From positions 1,116,001 to 1,180,000 of the forward strand of contig NZ_JABMCZ010000002.1 of NCBI RefSeq assembly GCF_013186535.1: a stretch of 64,000 bases of DNA. Direction: 5' to 3'. The translations under genes and the position numbers were made by a program. Shown here piece by piece: positions 27,746 to 36,139 of this stretch. Source of the stretch: Nocardia terpenica. Its GTDB lineage: Bacteria; Actinomycetota; Actinomycetes; Mycobacteriales; Mycobacteriaceae. Positions within the stretch are counted from its first letter, which is position 1. The number at the start of each line of letters is the position of its first letter. Below the pieces are notes generated by a model. The model was not told the DNA's origin and did not search any database. It saw only the letters and a list, made by a program, of their open reading frames with translations.

Positions 27746-27776
27746 AAGGCCCCTCCGCGATGAGCGGAGGGGCCTT
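27746..27776. terminator. Strong hairpin, probable former tRNA-Arg terminator
   Basis: A perfect 13-bp stem (AAGGCCCCTCCGC / GCGGAGGGGCCTT) with a 5-nt loop, 5 bp before the attL core. Read on the minus strand it would lie just downstream of the tRNA-Arg gene if the 11.8-kb element were removed, so it is the likely native terminator displaced by the insertion. Confidence 0.65.
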
Positions 27777-27781
27777 CTGCT

Positions 27782-27816
27782 GCGCGCCCGGAGAGACTCG
27801 AACTCCCAACCTTCTG
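27782..27816 (-). other. attL of the tRNA-Arg element
   Basis: A 35-bp direct repeat, identical to 39588-39622, comprising the 3' part of tRNA-Arg(ACG) (T arm and acceptor). The sequence to its right diverges from tRNA. It marks the left boundary of the element. Confidence 0.88.
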
Positions 27817-27861
27817 TTATCGATCATGCTCAGCAGACGGGTAGCAACAGTTCCCGATAGT

Positions 27862-27877
27862 GCTCACTACCAGCGGA
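27862..27877. repeat. 16-bp inverted repeat, left arm
   Basis: GCTCACTACCAGCGGA here is the exact reverse complement of 39574-39589. In the excised circle the two would flank the att core, 45 bp from it on this side. Likely integrase or excisionase binding. Confidence 0.65.
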
Positions 27878-27933
27878 CCCTACGGAATTGGCCTACTGAT
27901 CAGTTCCCATCAAATTCGGACGAAACTCACAAT

Positions 27934-27957
27934 AACCGTGTCGTAAACGTGTCGCAG
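27934..27957. repeat. Integrase arm-type site (left)
   Basis: Two CGTGTCG units about 11 bp apart. The same paired motif is at 39519-39542, at the end of the integrase gene, in direct orientation. Equivalent in layout to the CTTGTC pairs of the 8.8-kb element. Confidence 0.55.
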
Positions 27958-28085
27958 GTCAAGTGCTCTTACGCGCCCATCTTCCTGCACTTTCGAGACA
28001 CTTACCGACACGACGCATACGCCGAGAACCCCGAGACTCGACCCCACAGACCCAGCCCGGGGACCCCTCCCCCGCGCCTTCGCTC

Positions 28086-28640
28086 GTCACCGCACCACTC
28101 GGTTGCTCACCCTGCGTACGGGTTTCCAGGGGGTTTTCACCACCCCTGTGTTCGGCATCGTGTTCGGGCAGTAGTGCCGAGGCCCAGTCACCCCGGAGAC
28201 TGCGGACGACCACAGCAGCTGCCTGCCTGCTGCCCGGTCCAGAGGTGGGATGTAGCCCCCTCCCGCCCCTCCTGGGGCCTGCCCTCGGGCATACAGGCCG
28301 ATTCCGCGCGCAACAGGGGGAAGGGGGCACTTCGTGCGGATGATCACTCCAACTCGGCAGGAGACCGGCCCTCGTACGTTCGAGAGCGGGCCACCGACGG
28401 CTGAGAACCCCCGTCCCCCCGTTGCGCGCGAAAGTGGCGTCTGTGCCTGATGGTGCGCACGGCAGGACTGAAAGGGGGCAGTCCCCACCTGTTCGCCGAT
28501 TTCCGGGCGGATCACTCGAGACCGAGGCTCTAGATCGCTCTCTGACGCACGAACTCGGCCTGACCCATACCCGAGTATGGCCCGAAACCGCTGTCGTGGA
28601 GCAGTTCACGCAATCTGGGGACCTGTACAGGCTCCCGCCT
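28086..28640. other. Conserved non-coding left-end block, tRNA-Arg element
   Basis: Homologous to 8593-9150 over its whole length, with near-identical runs at 28188-28260 and 28510-28560. It carries the palindrome CCATAC-CCGA-GTATGG (28565-28580). No conserved reading frame spans it on either strand. Confidence 0.65.
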
Positions 28641-29264
28641 TGCTCGTTCAGTTCAGCATTGCGCCTGGCTATGACAGATACGCGACGCCGCGCACCGTAG
28701 GCGTGGAGGCATCTTCTCCGGAAGGACCAAAGCTCGCCCGAACCACGGGACCATGCTGGCTGTTCGTGCGGCCAAACGCGCTTGAAATCACCGGAATCTG
28801 ACCGGAACTCGATCCGGACTCGGACAGTTTCGGTGCGGAAACCGCGCGAAATTCATCCGCTTGAACGTCGTCCAGGCGCACGCTCGAACCGCTCCACGAC
28901 TAAGCATAAGCGCAGGCAGACAACGCTTTCGCGCTTCGGTTGCTCCCGTATCGGCGGCACGGTAGGCGAAGCGGACGCGAAGCATCATGCTTCCCTGGTG
29001 CTTCAACATCGAGCTAAGCAGAATCGAAGCATGGCCCGCGGGCTCATGCTCTGGCTCGATGATCGGCGAGCCCGGCATGGCAAGGGACTGTTCGGGATTC
29101 GTGTGTTCGGTCCGATATTCCGAACGATCGGCATTGGCGTGCCGCCGCCTCGCTCAGAAATCGGGCCTCTAGAGTGGCCCGCCTTGCCGAGTGAGCGGGA
29201 CGTATAGGAGGATCAGACACCAGTCTGGATGCTCTGAGCTGTTCGTTTACAACTAGGGGGACCG
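28641..29264. other. Intergenic region upstream of the effector operon, no gene seen
   Basis: Between the conserved block and the EspC-like gene. Frames of up to 141 codons exist but have no ribosome-binding site or recognisable protein character. The last 60 bp hold the likely promoter and the AGGGGGACC site of the following GTG start. Confidence 0.45.
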
Positions 29265-29567
29265 GTGACGTTGAAGGTCGATCCGGACGCGCTACGCGCC
29301 TGGGCGAAGTGGCTGGATGGACTGTCCGGCGAGATCAAAGGTCTCGGCAACGGGATCGCCGCGCCCGCCGACGCCAGCGACCCGTTCCCCGGCACCGACC
29401 TGGCGGGCAGTGTCAGCGCGGCGCGGGATCAGGTGAAGTCGGGGCTGACGTTCTTCGCCTCTCGGCCGCAGGAGATGTCCGAGGTCGCCAAGGGCGCGGG
29501 CGACAAATACGAGACCACCGACGACGACTTCGCGGCCCGGTTGCGCGGGATGGGCGGGCTGCCATGA
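29265..29567 (+). CDS. EspC-like type VII secretion protein
   Basis: A 100-aa helical protein beginning MTLKVDPDALRAWAKWLDGL, with the layout of T7SS_ESX_EspC/WXG100-like proteins (two helices, short connecting loop, acidic end). GTG 29265 follows AGGGGGACC. Its stop overlaps the effector ATG (ATGA). Probably the co-secreted helical partner of the effector, as EspC/Esx-like small proteins are. Confidence 0.7.
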   Translation: MTLKVDPDALRAWAKWLDGLSGEIKGLGNGIAAPADASDPFPGTDLAGSVSAARDQVKSGLTFFASRPQEMSEVAKGAGDKYETTDDDFAARLRGMGGLP

Positions 29568-31498
29568 GCCCAGGTCGGCCGACCTTGAAGATCTCCGACG
29601 TGGAGAAGTGGAACCCGGATGTCCTCGGCACCGATGCCACCCACTTCGACACGGTGGTGACCAAGGGTGACCAGCTGTTGCAGTCGATGGTCACCGAGCA
29701 CGACAACCTTGCCCAGACATGGAAGGGTGCCGGTGCCGATTCCGCTGCCGCGCGGGTGAACGCGGAGAAGACGGCGGGCAGTCACCTCATGGGCAAGATC
29801 GGTGGTCTCAAGACCGCGTTGACCACGCACCAGGGCGAACTCGCACACGCGAAGCAGTTCGTCATCGATAAGCGGAACCTGATCGTGGGCATGGGGTTCG
29901 AGCTGGCCGACGACGGCACCGTGACCAGCGTCGCCAAACAGCAAGCCCTGAAGGCTGCGGCGGGGCGTAATCCGAGGTCCGACCCGGGGTATCTCACCAA
30001 GGCCCTGATCGATGTCGAATACGAAGCCGCTCAACAGCAACTCGGGATGGTCAGCGCCTTGCAGAACGCCGACAACACCGCCACCGCCGCCAAAGCAGCC
30101 ATCGACATCGCGAAGGCCGAGCTGGCCAAGGTGGCGTTCTTCGAGATGCCACCCAAGGGCATTCGTGCCCTGTTCCCGGGCCTGCTGCATCCGGACACGG
30201 CCAAACCCGGAGAGCTGCCCCCGATCCTCGGTGATGCGATGAAACTGGAGCAGGGCATCCCGCTCACGGTCACCAACCCGGACGGGTCCACCAAGACGGT
30301 CACCCCGAACCCGGACGGCACGATGACGGTGGCGACCTCGATGCAGCAGCCGGACGGATCAACGATCACCACCGAGACCACCGGGCACAATCCACCGGTC
30401 ACGACCATGACCAAGCCCCGCCCGGACGGTTCCGGCATCGTCGACATGACGATCACCGGGCCGGACGGCAAACAGCAACAGTTTCAGAAGGTGCCCGAAG
30501 CCAACGGAAGGACAAGCACCTACGCGGCCAACGCGGACGGTTCGCGGGGAGCCAAAGTCGCGGAGTCCTACCCGCAGAACGGCGGCACCGTCACGGACCG
30601 GTACGGACCCAATGGCGCGGTCGACCGGCAGTGGCAGAGGCCGGACGGGTTCCGGGCCTTCGAGCAATATGTGCAGGGGCCGGATGGGCAACCCAAGCTG
30701 GTTGGTACGGCGAACTCGGCAGGCATGCAGTCGCAGTTGCAGCAGGACGGCACCGTGAAGACGACCTACCCGGACGGCAAGACGGCACATACACAGCAGC
30801 TGCCGGATGGTCGGATCGTGACGAAGTTTCAAGATGGTTCGATGCTTCAGTACGACCCGAGTCAGGCACCGCCGAACACACCCAAGCAAACGATCTGGGA
30901 CGACGTGAAGTCGTTCACTGGCACCGAATGGAACAGTCTGTACGACTCCACCAAAGGCACGGTTATGACGCATCCGCTTGCAACCGGATTCTCGGGCGCT
31001 GCCGCCGCGGGCGCGGAATGGGCGAAAGCGGGTGGTGAATCTATGGCGAGCCAAGCCGGGGCTGTGATGGCCGACTCTCACATCAATCAGATGCGGGCTC
31101 TCCAGATGCTCGATTCGGGTACTCCGGGCGCGGGACATGCTTTCGCTGGCGCGATGGATTCCGCCACCGACGCCGCTACCAAGGCAGAGATCGGCCAACT
31201 CCTGAAAACGGACGGCAAGGCCCTCGGCGGGATACCGCTAGGCGCTGCCGTCAACGCCTACGTCAACTGGGACGACTGGCATAACCACGGCAAGCCAGCA
31301 GACGAGGCCATAGCCAACGCGACGGGCGGCACTGTCGGAGGCTGGGCCGGGGCGCTCCTCGGCGCGAAAGCCGGTGCGCTGGTATGCGCGGAGACAGGGC
31401 CGGTCGGGGCCGCCTTCTGCGCTGGCATAGGCGCTGGCCTCGGTGGTTTTCTACTCGGCTCCGGTGGAGCATGGGCCGCCGAGCAACCATTCAAGTAG
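29564..31498 (+). CDS. WXG-type T7SS effector with glycine-rich hydrophobic C-terminus
   Basis: A 644-aa protein. Residues 1-230 are helical with a W53-K-G55 motif (NLAQTWKGAGADSA), the WXG hallmark of type VII substrates. Residues about 238-430 are repeats around NPDGS/PDGT-x-T, like the beta-repeat shafts of polymorphic toxins. Residues about 587-640 form a very hydrophobic Gly/Ala-rich segment (GGTVGGWAGALLGAKAGALV onward) that could be a glycine-zipper membrane hairpin. No nuclease or other enzymatic motif is seen. Followed 26 bp later by a membrane protein. The overall plan resembles membrane-depolarising T7SS toxins such as staphylococcal TspA; this is inference from layout, not from sequence identity. 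Confidence 0.7.
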   Translation: MSPGRPTLKISDVEKWNPDVLGTDATHFDTVVTKGDQLLQSMVTEHDNLAQTWKGAGADSAAARVNAEKTAGSHLMGKIGGLKTALTTHQGELAHAKQFVIDKRNLIVGMGFELADDGTVTSVAKQQALKAAAGRNPRSDPGYLTKALIDVEYEAAQQQLGMVSALQNADNTATAAKAAIDIAKAELAKVAFFEMPPKGIRALFPGLLHPDTAKPGELPPILGDAMKLEQGIPLTVTNPDGSTKTVTPNPDGTMTVATSMQQPDGSTITTETTGHNPPVTTMTKPRPDGSGIVDMTITGPDGKQQQFQKVPEANGRTSTYAANADGSRGAKVAESYPQNGGTVTDRYGPNGAVDRQWQRPDGFRAFEQYVQGPDGQPKLVGTANSAGMQSQLQQDGTVKTTYPDGKTAHTQQLPDGRIVTKFQDGSMLQYDPSQAPPNTPKQTIWDDVKSFTGTEWNSLYDSTKGTVMTHPLATGFSGAAAAGAEWAKAGGESMASQAGAVMADSHINQMRALQMLDSGTPGAGHAFAGAMDSATDAATKAEIGQLLKTDGKALGGIPLGAAVNAYVNWDDWHNHGKPADEAIANATGGTVGGWAGALLGAKAGALVCAETGPVGAAFCAGIGAGLGGFLLGSGGAWAAEQPFK

Positions 31499-31524
31499 TC
31501 GAGACGGAACGAGGAGGACACCGA

Positions 31525-32412
31525 TTGTCCGAAACAGCGAAAGCCAAGTCTCCGCTGCTTGCATGGCCGAACGAGTGGGGAAAACCCCGCCCGCCCGCCT
31601 GGATGTTCTTCGGCGTCTTCTTCTTCGGCCTCGCCGCTTTGATTATGATCCCGTACACGCTCGATTACGCCTCCCGAGGCGACACGCTCCAGGTCTTTTA
31701 CGGCATTGTTGGCGGCCTGGTAGGTGTCAGCTTCTGCGCTATTCTGGTGCCCAACCTGCGGGTGCGACGAAAAGAGCTACCGAGAGGGATCACCGCAGGC
31801 TACGACACCGGTGATGGTCCTGGACTGCGGATCGTTTTTGCCCTCACACGCAAACTCATCGTCATACTTTGGCTGGTTGTCGGTGTTGCATTCTTGGTGC
31901 TCCGCGGGCTACTCTTCGCAACCCATCTCTCCAAAACTGATGATTCAGGACGCTCCGCTATCAACGTGGGTGGATTGATCATCGTAATCTGCGCTCTGGC
32001 ACTAGCGGTGGTCATGATCAGCTACCTTGCCCTCGGTAAAAACCGTCGAGGATCAGTAATTATGACCCCGGGCGGTATTACGCTGGCACTTGGCTCGGCC
32101 GTCCGAACAATCGCATGGGACGAAATCGGAGCAGTTTACGCAGTTCTCATAAGTAACTCCAGAGCTGTCCGGATCAACCCGGCACCCGATTCCCGGATCA
32201 GGGTCAAGATCGGCCGTAACCTGATCGACTACTTGCAGCGCGGATACTACGAGCAGAACATGGACCTCCATGCGGGTGTGCTCGGCATCGACCCTGCACT
32301 ACTGCTCTATCTGGTCCGCTTCTATCGGCAGCACCCCGACGCTCGGCAAGAACTGGCTACAAAAGCGGTCGTCAACCGTATGCGGAGCGGCGAACTGCTG
32401 GTCGAACGGTGA
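31525..32412 (+). CDS. Four-helix membrane protein, likely immunity to the effector
   Basis: A 295-aa protein with four clear transmembrane helices (AWMFFGVFFFGLAALIMI; VFYGIVGGLVGVSFCAIL; LIVILWLVVGVAFLVL; GGLIIVICALALAVVMI) and a cytoplasmic C-terminal domain of about 110 residues with a PH-like strand pattern (IMTPGGITLALGSAVRTIAW). TTG 31525 is chosen because GAGGAGG stands 7 nt before it. Its place directly after a membrane-type effector suggests immunity, as with TsaI-type multi-helix immunity proteins. GC content is slightly lower than in its neighbours. Confidence 0.65.
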   Translation: MSETAKAKSPLLAWPNEWGKPRPPAWMFFGVFFFGLAALIMIPYTLDYASRGDTLQVFYGIVGGLVGVSFCAILVPNLRVRRKELPRGITAGYDTGDGPGLRIVFALTRKLIVILWLVVGVAFLVLRGLLFATHLSKTDDSGRSAINVGGLIIVICALALAVVMISYLALGKNRRGSVIMTPGGITLALGSAVRTIAWDEIGAVYAVLISNSRAVRINPAPDSRIRVKIGRNLIDYLQRGYYEQNMDLHAGVLGIDPALLLYLVRFYRQHPDARQELATKAVVNRMRSGELLVER

Positions 32413-32491
32413 ATTGTCGGCCGTCTCATCACCCGGAAACCCGTACAGGCTCGCGGCTGCTATACGTGACGCCCCTCCACGACGGGGGATG

Positions 32492-33667
32492 TCAGACGGC
32501 GACGCCGACCCATCGGGCGAATGAGCCGAGGCTGTCGGTGCTGCGCCGCTCGGCCGCCGCGATACCGACAACGGTCTCGCGCACCGAGGGATGCCGTCTG
32601 GTTTGTTCTGGGGCGACCTTGCGGGCACGGTTAAGCGCGGCCAACGATTTGGAGGGTTCACCTGCCAGCAACCAGGCCCGCGCCACGTCTTGCCAGTGAT
32701 GCCCGATCCTCGTCGGCGACATGGTGTCCGGGAAGGTGAGCACGCTGCCGTCTCGGGCTGCTTTGCCTGGGTCGCCTGCTTCCAATTCGACAGCGCAGGA
32801 ATGGATTTCGAGGTTCGTCGGCCCGAACCTGGTCAGGTATCGGTCACTGTATTCGGTGCGGTCGGCATTCAGACCGCGTGCCTCGGCCACGTAGGCAGAT
32901 GCTGTGTCGTAGTTCAGTCCTCGAGCCGAAATGATCGCTGCCGAGAGGTGTCCGTATCCGCGCACAGCCGTGGCCCCATGTCCATCACCTTCGATCGAAT
33001 CCAGGCCCCGCTGGACGGCCTGAAGGGCAGACGCAATCACGTTGTAGTACATGAGCACCTTGCCGCGCTGAATCTGGGCGATAGCCCGATACAACGGGTC
33101 GTCGGCTTGCTCTGCGAGCGCGCTCATGCGGCCCAACACGGCCGCCTTCAACGATGTCAGCCCGACTCGGGTCGCGGAGGAGTCGGTAATGAAGTACGCA
33201 TTGCACAGCAGCGAATACAGATGCGGCACAGGCGCATCCGGTTCCCGCAGAGCACCATACAACCGGCGGATATGGCCAGGCAGTAGGTCAAAAGTCTCAG
33301 CGGTGCGGGCCTCGTCGTGCGATCGAATCAATGCTCGGGCTTCGGCCTCGAGCCGGGCCACCGGCACCGCAGGAAGCGGCTCGACGTAATCCCATTCGGC
33401 CACGATACGGCGAATCTCGGTGACCCCGGGCAACTCCGGCAGATCACTGCCACTGTAGGGCGCGGCACCGGTCAACTGCTCAGGCTCGATCTTCAACGCC
33501 CGCGCCACGGCGGCAACAAACGCCGGTGAGGCGGGCACCGCGCCGGTTTCTACCTTGGTCACCAGGCTTTCGGACAAACCAGACTCAGAGGCCAACCGTG
33601 CCTGTGTCCATCCGATCAGCTTGCGGGCTCGAGCGGTCCGAGCCCCTATCCCGGCTTCTTCGGCCAT
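32492..33667 (-). CDS. XRE regulator with TPR-like C-terminus
   Basis: A 391-aa protein: helix-turn-helix at residues about 10-65 (GWTQARLASESGLSESLVTK) and a long all-helical C-terminus with repeated AxxxGRxxAL-type motifs, as in quorum-type XRE-TPR regulators. It faces the small-gene operon beginning at 33724, replacing the Scr1-type operon found at this place in the 8.8-kb element. It may bind a peptide or protein signal through its TPR part. Confidence 0.8.
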   Translation of the reverse strand: MAEEAGIGARTARARKLIGWTQARLASESGLSESLVTKVETGAVPASPAFVAAVARALKIEPEQLTGAAPYSGSDLPELPGVTEIRRIVAEWDYVEPLPAVPVARLEAEARALIRSHDEARTAETFDLLPGHIRRLYGALREPDAPVPHLYSLLCNAYFITDSSATRVGLTSLKAAVLGRMSALAEQADDPLYRAIAQIQRGKVLMYYNVIASALQAVQRGLDSIEGDGHGATAVRGYGHLSAAIISARGLNYDTASAYVAEARGLNADRTEYSDRYLTRFGPTNLEIHSCAVELEAGDPGKAARDGSVLTFPDTMSPTRIGHHWQDVARAWLLAGEPSKSLAALNRARKVAPEQTRRHPSVRETVVGIAAAERRSTDSLGSFARWVGVAV

Positions 33668-33723
33668 ACCGCCAGTCTTGCATATTCCTTGCCAGTCCAG
33701 GCAGCCACTTTCACCGAACCTTG

Positions 33724-33888
33724 ATGGTCATGGAACACAAGACTCGCAACGCCACCGACATCCGGAACCGGCACGGTGAGCCGCAGCATGGCCCCATCTA
33801 CGCGAGACCGATCCGAGCCAGGCAAGCCTATCTCGCTGCCCGCGCGGCCAACGGCTCCGACTCTGTTGGTCTGCACCATGATTCGTGA
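33724..33888 (+). CDS. Small hypothetical protein, 54 aa
   Basis: Begins at ATG 33724 or 33730 (MEHKTRNATDIRNRHGEPQH), basic and probably disordered. It overlaps the next gene by a few bases in another frame. Supported mainly by operon position. Confidence 0.45.
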   Translation: MVMEHKTRNATDIRNRHGEPQHGPIYARPIRARQAYLAARAANGSDSVGLHHDS

Positions 33889-34075
33889 CGAACACGCGCC
33901 GCGTGGAGGTGCCCTGGCACGTTCGAGAACGTTCGTCTTTCCGGGTGGGATGGTGCAAGTCGCCGCCTACGACGACGATCACGACGACAACCCAGGCGTC
34001 TACTTCGAAATCCGCGACTACGCCGGGACCGCGAGCAGCGACCGTGACGACGACACCGACGCGGAAGCGGGGTGA
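33878..34075 (+). CDS. Small acidic protein (TFVFPGG group)
   Basis: A 65-aa homologue of 2341-2505: RSRTFVFPGGMVQVAAYDDD followed by an acidic tail. It has about ten extra N-terminal residues. Conservation between two elements with otherwise different cargo argues for a function tied to the element core or to the facing XRE regulator. Confidence 0.65.
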   Translation: MIRDEHAPRGGALARSRTFVFPGGMVQVAAYDDDHDDNPGVYFEIRDYAGTASSDRDDDTDAEAG

Positions 34076-34079
34076 CGTG

Positions 34080-34394
34080 ATGGGGTTCGACTGGTGGCGC
34101 AGGGACACCGAGACGACGACGCCCGGTGTCAGCGTGCAGGAGATTGTCAGCCGAGTGCAGGCCGAGCGCCGCGAACAAGTGCAAGCGGAAGACGCTCGCG
34201 CAGCGGACGCGGGTCTATGGCCGAACGGGTGGCCACACGAAGCCCCCGACCATCCGTTGAGTGTGACAGAAGCGCACAAGACGATGCAGCGTCACCGTGG
34301 CTGCCGCGCCGACGGATGCCCGCGCAAGGCGGCGGCCTGGCGGACCTTGATCGCGGCGAAGAAGGTCAAGCCCGACAGCAGCCGCGCCTATTGA
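34080..34394 (+). CDS. Hypothetical protein, 104 aa, cysteine pair
   Basis: Starts MGFDWWRRDTETTTPGVSVQ. A charged helical middle is followed by HRGCRADGCPRKAAAW, a CxxxxC pair with flanking His that could bind metal. No family recognised. Five bases separate it from the previous gene. Confidence 0.55.
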   Translation: MGFDWWRRDTETTTPGVSVQEIVSRVQAERREQVQAEDARAADAGLWPNGWPHEAPDHPLSVTEAHKTMQRHRGCRADGCPRKAAAWRTLIAAKKVKPDSSRAY

Positions 34395-34439
34395 GTGGAG
34401 CGTTTCGCCGCACAGCCAGACGCATTAAGGACGACAAGC

Positions 34440-34739
34440 GTGGAGTACGAGCAATCACCGCAGGTTCCGAATGACGGCCCGTGGATCAGAGCGGAGCACT
34501 GCGGCTACGTGAAGTGCGACCCGAAGACCGGCATCGTGCTGGAAGTGCTGTGCCCGTCCATCTTGTGCCAAACCGTGGCACCGGTCGTGGACGGGAGGAT
34601 AGCCGCACATGAGCGCCAGCTACGCAACGTCGCTCCGGGACCGTGCGTGTGGATCGGAGTGCGAGTCGTCGGATCGAAGCCAGTCACGCCGGGAGACGCG
34701 GCACCTTCCGAGCAGCAGGCGGGGAACCGCGCTAGGTGA
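34440..34739 (+). CDS. Hypothetical protein, 99 aa
   Basis: GTG start at 34440. The sequence contains CGYVKCDPKTGIVLEVLCPS, with three cysteines, and ends in a disordered tail. Function unknown. Last gene of the small operon. Confidence 0.5.
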   Translation: MEYEQSPQVPNDGPWIRAEHCGYVKCDPKTGIVLEVLCPSILCQTVAPVVDGRIAAHERQLRNVAPGPCVWIGVRVVGSKPVTPGDAAPSEQQAGNRAR

Positions 34740-34759
34740 TCACGGCCCGGTCTTCTGTT

Positions 34760-34845
34760 GGGTACACCCCGTACCTGGGGTACACCCCTCGTTGATGCTG
34801 GTAGAAGCCATTTTCGGGGGATGTACCGTGGGTACACCCTGTACC
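34760..34845. repeat. Iteron-like GGGTACACCC repeats
   Basis: Three copies of GGGTACACCC at 34760-34770, 34777-34788 and 34830-34845; the last forms the palindrome GGTACA-CCC-TGTACC. They lie immediately 3' of the replication ATPase gene on the minus strand. They could be replication-initiator sites or operators. No counterpart exists in the 8.8-kb element. Confidence 0.55.
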
Positions 34846-34846
34846 G

Positions 34847-36139
34847 CTAGGCGGCGTCGCCTAACCGGTATCTCGTCCCGGCGGAGACCTCGATAGCGTG
34901 GATGGCCCCGGTGTCGGTGAGATCGGCGAACGCGTCCTCGAGGTAGGGGCGGTGGGTGTGTTTCACCCGGCGGCGGATATCGGAGGCGCTCAGCTCGGGG
35001 CCGTGCTTGCCCAGCACCCGCAGCACGGTCTTGCACACGCGGTCGCGCCGGTAGTCGGCCCCGGCTTCCTCACGTTGCACCGAGGCGATGCCGCGTGCCC
35101 GGTTGGCTTGTGCGGTGTGTTCGGTCAGCGCCTGGTGGATGGCCGTGCGGGTGTGGTCGCTGTAGCGCATCACCTGCCCCGCCAACGCCCAGTCCTCGTC
35201 GCTGACGATGCTGCGGCCGTCCAGGATCATCAGCGCGGCAGCGACTTTCAGCCTGCACAACAGGGCGTGCCCGTTGAGCGGGTCCACGTTCTCACCGCGC
35301 AACTGCGCCAGCCGATGACCCCGGATCGCGTCAGAGGCCACCTCGGGAATCATCAACGGGTCGGGCTGCCAGCGCGGCAGCCGCGCCGTGATCGGCTCGG
35401 GCTGGTCCGGGGGGATGTCGGGTGCTTGCGGGTCGCGCACGTCCATCCACACGAACCGCTGCGTGGTCCCGCCGTCGGCCCCGGCGAACAGCGCCCCGGC
35501 GCGCAGCGGCTGCACCCCGAGTGTGAGTGCCGCCCGGTAGGAGTGCGCGGCCACCACCGACCGGGTTGCCCTCTGCGCATTGGCGAAACCGATCGCCTCG
35601 CCCGAATACAGCTTGCGCAGTTCCCCTTCCAGCGTCGCCCCCTGCCGCCCGATCAGCGAGCTCAGCGTGTCGACTTCGGGCACGGTGAACAACATCCGGT
35701 CGATCGGGTTCGGCGCGTCCTCGTCCGTTCCGGCCGGGCGGAAGGTGCGCGCGATGCCCTCACCCGACCCCAACGGCGTCTCCGCGACCTCCATCGTCTG
35801 GCCCCAGTGATTGGTGAACACGACCGCTTCCCGCGCCGCGGATTCACTGGCCCCCTTACCCGCACCGGAGGGACCCACCAACGCGACGAACAGATTCAGT
35901 GAGGCCGCCCCGCCCACGGTCGCAGGAAGCTGCACGGTCGGCGGCACCGACGCCACCGCACGGGCGAGCACCACTCCCAGGGTCGACCACGGGCCACTCA
36001 TCCGCGATCGCGCGAAATCCCGGATATGGGTCAGCATCGGCCGCGCCTGCCAGAAATCCCCGACCAGAACGTCGGCCCCAACGTGCTGCTCGTCGGCCCC
36101 GACGACGACCGCGTTGCTGTAATCCACCCCGCCCGTCAA
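34847..36139 (-). CDS. P-loop replication ATPase (DUF3987-like)
   Basis: A 430-aa protein with Walker A GPSGAGKG (residues about 89-96), then LFTVPEVDTL as the probable Walker B and a C-terminal winged-helix-like region (LSASDIRRRVKHTHRPYLED). It occupies the place of the DUF3631 ATPase of the 8.8-kb element but is not closely similar, so the helicase module has been exchanged while the prim-pol is conserved. TTG 36139 overlaps the prim-pol stop (TTGA); GTG 36127 is an alternative. Confidence 0.7.
   Translation of the reverse strand: MTGGVDYSNAVVVGADEQHVGADVLVGDFWQARPMLTHIRDFARSRMSGPWSTLGVVLARAVASVPPTVQLPATVGGAASLNLFVALVGPSGAGKGASESAAREAVVFTNHWGQTMEVAETPLGSGEGIARTFRPAGTDEDAPNPIDRMLFTVPEVDTLSSLIGRQGATLEGELRKLYSGEAIGFANAQRATRSVVAAHSYRAALTLGVQPLRAGALFAGADGGTTQRFVWMDVRDPQAPDIPPDQPEPITARLPRWQPDPLMIPEVASDAIRGHRLAQLRGENVDPLNGHALLCRLKVAAALMILDGRSIVSDEDWALAGQVMRYSDHTRTAIHQALTEHTAQANRARGIASVQREEAGADYRRDRVCKTVLRVLGKHGPELSASDIRRRVKHTHRPYLEDAFADLTDTGAIHAIEVSAGTRYRLGDAA

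Noticed and set aside
28782..29207. 141-codon frame upstream of the EspC-like gene
   Set aside because: No ribosome-binding site, irregular composition and no homologue in the other element.
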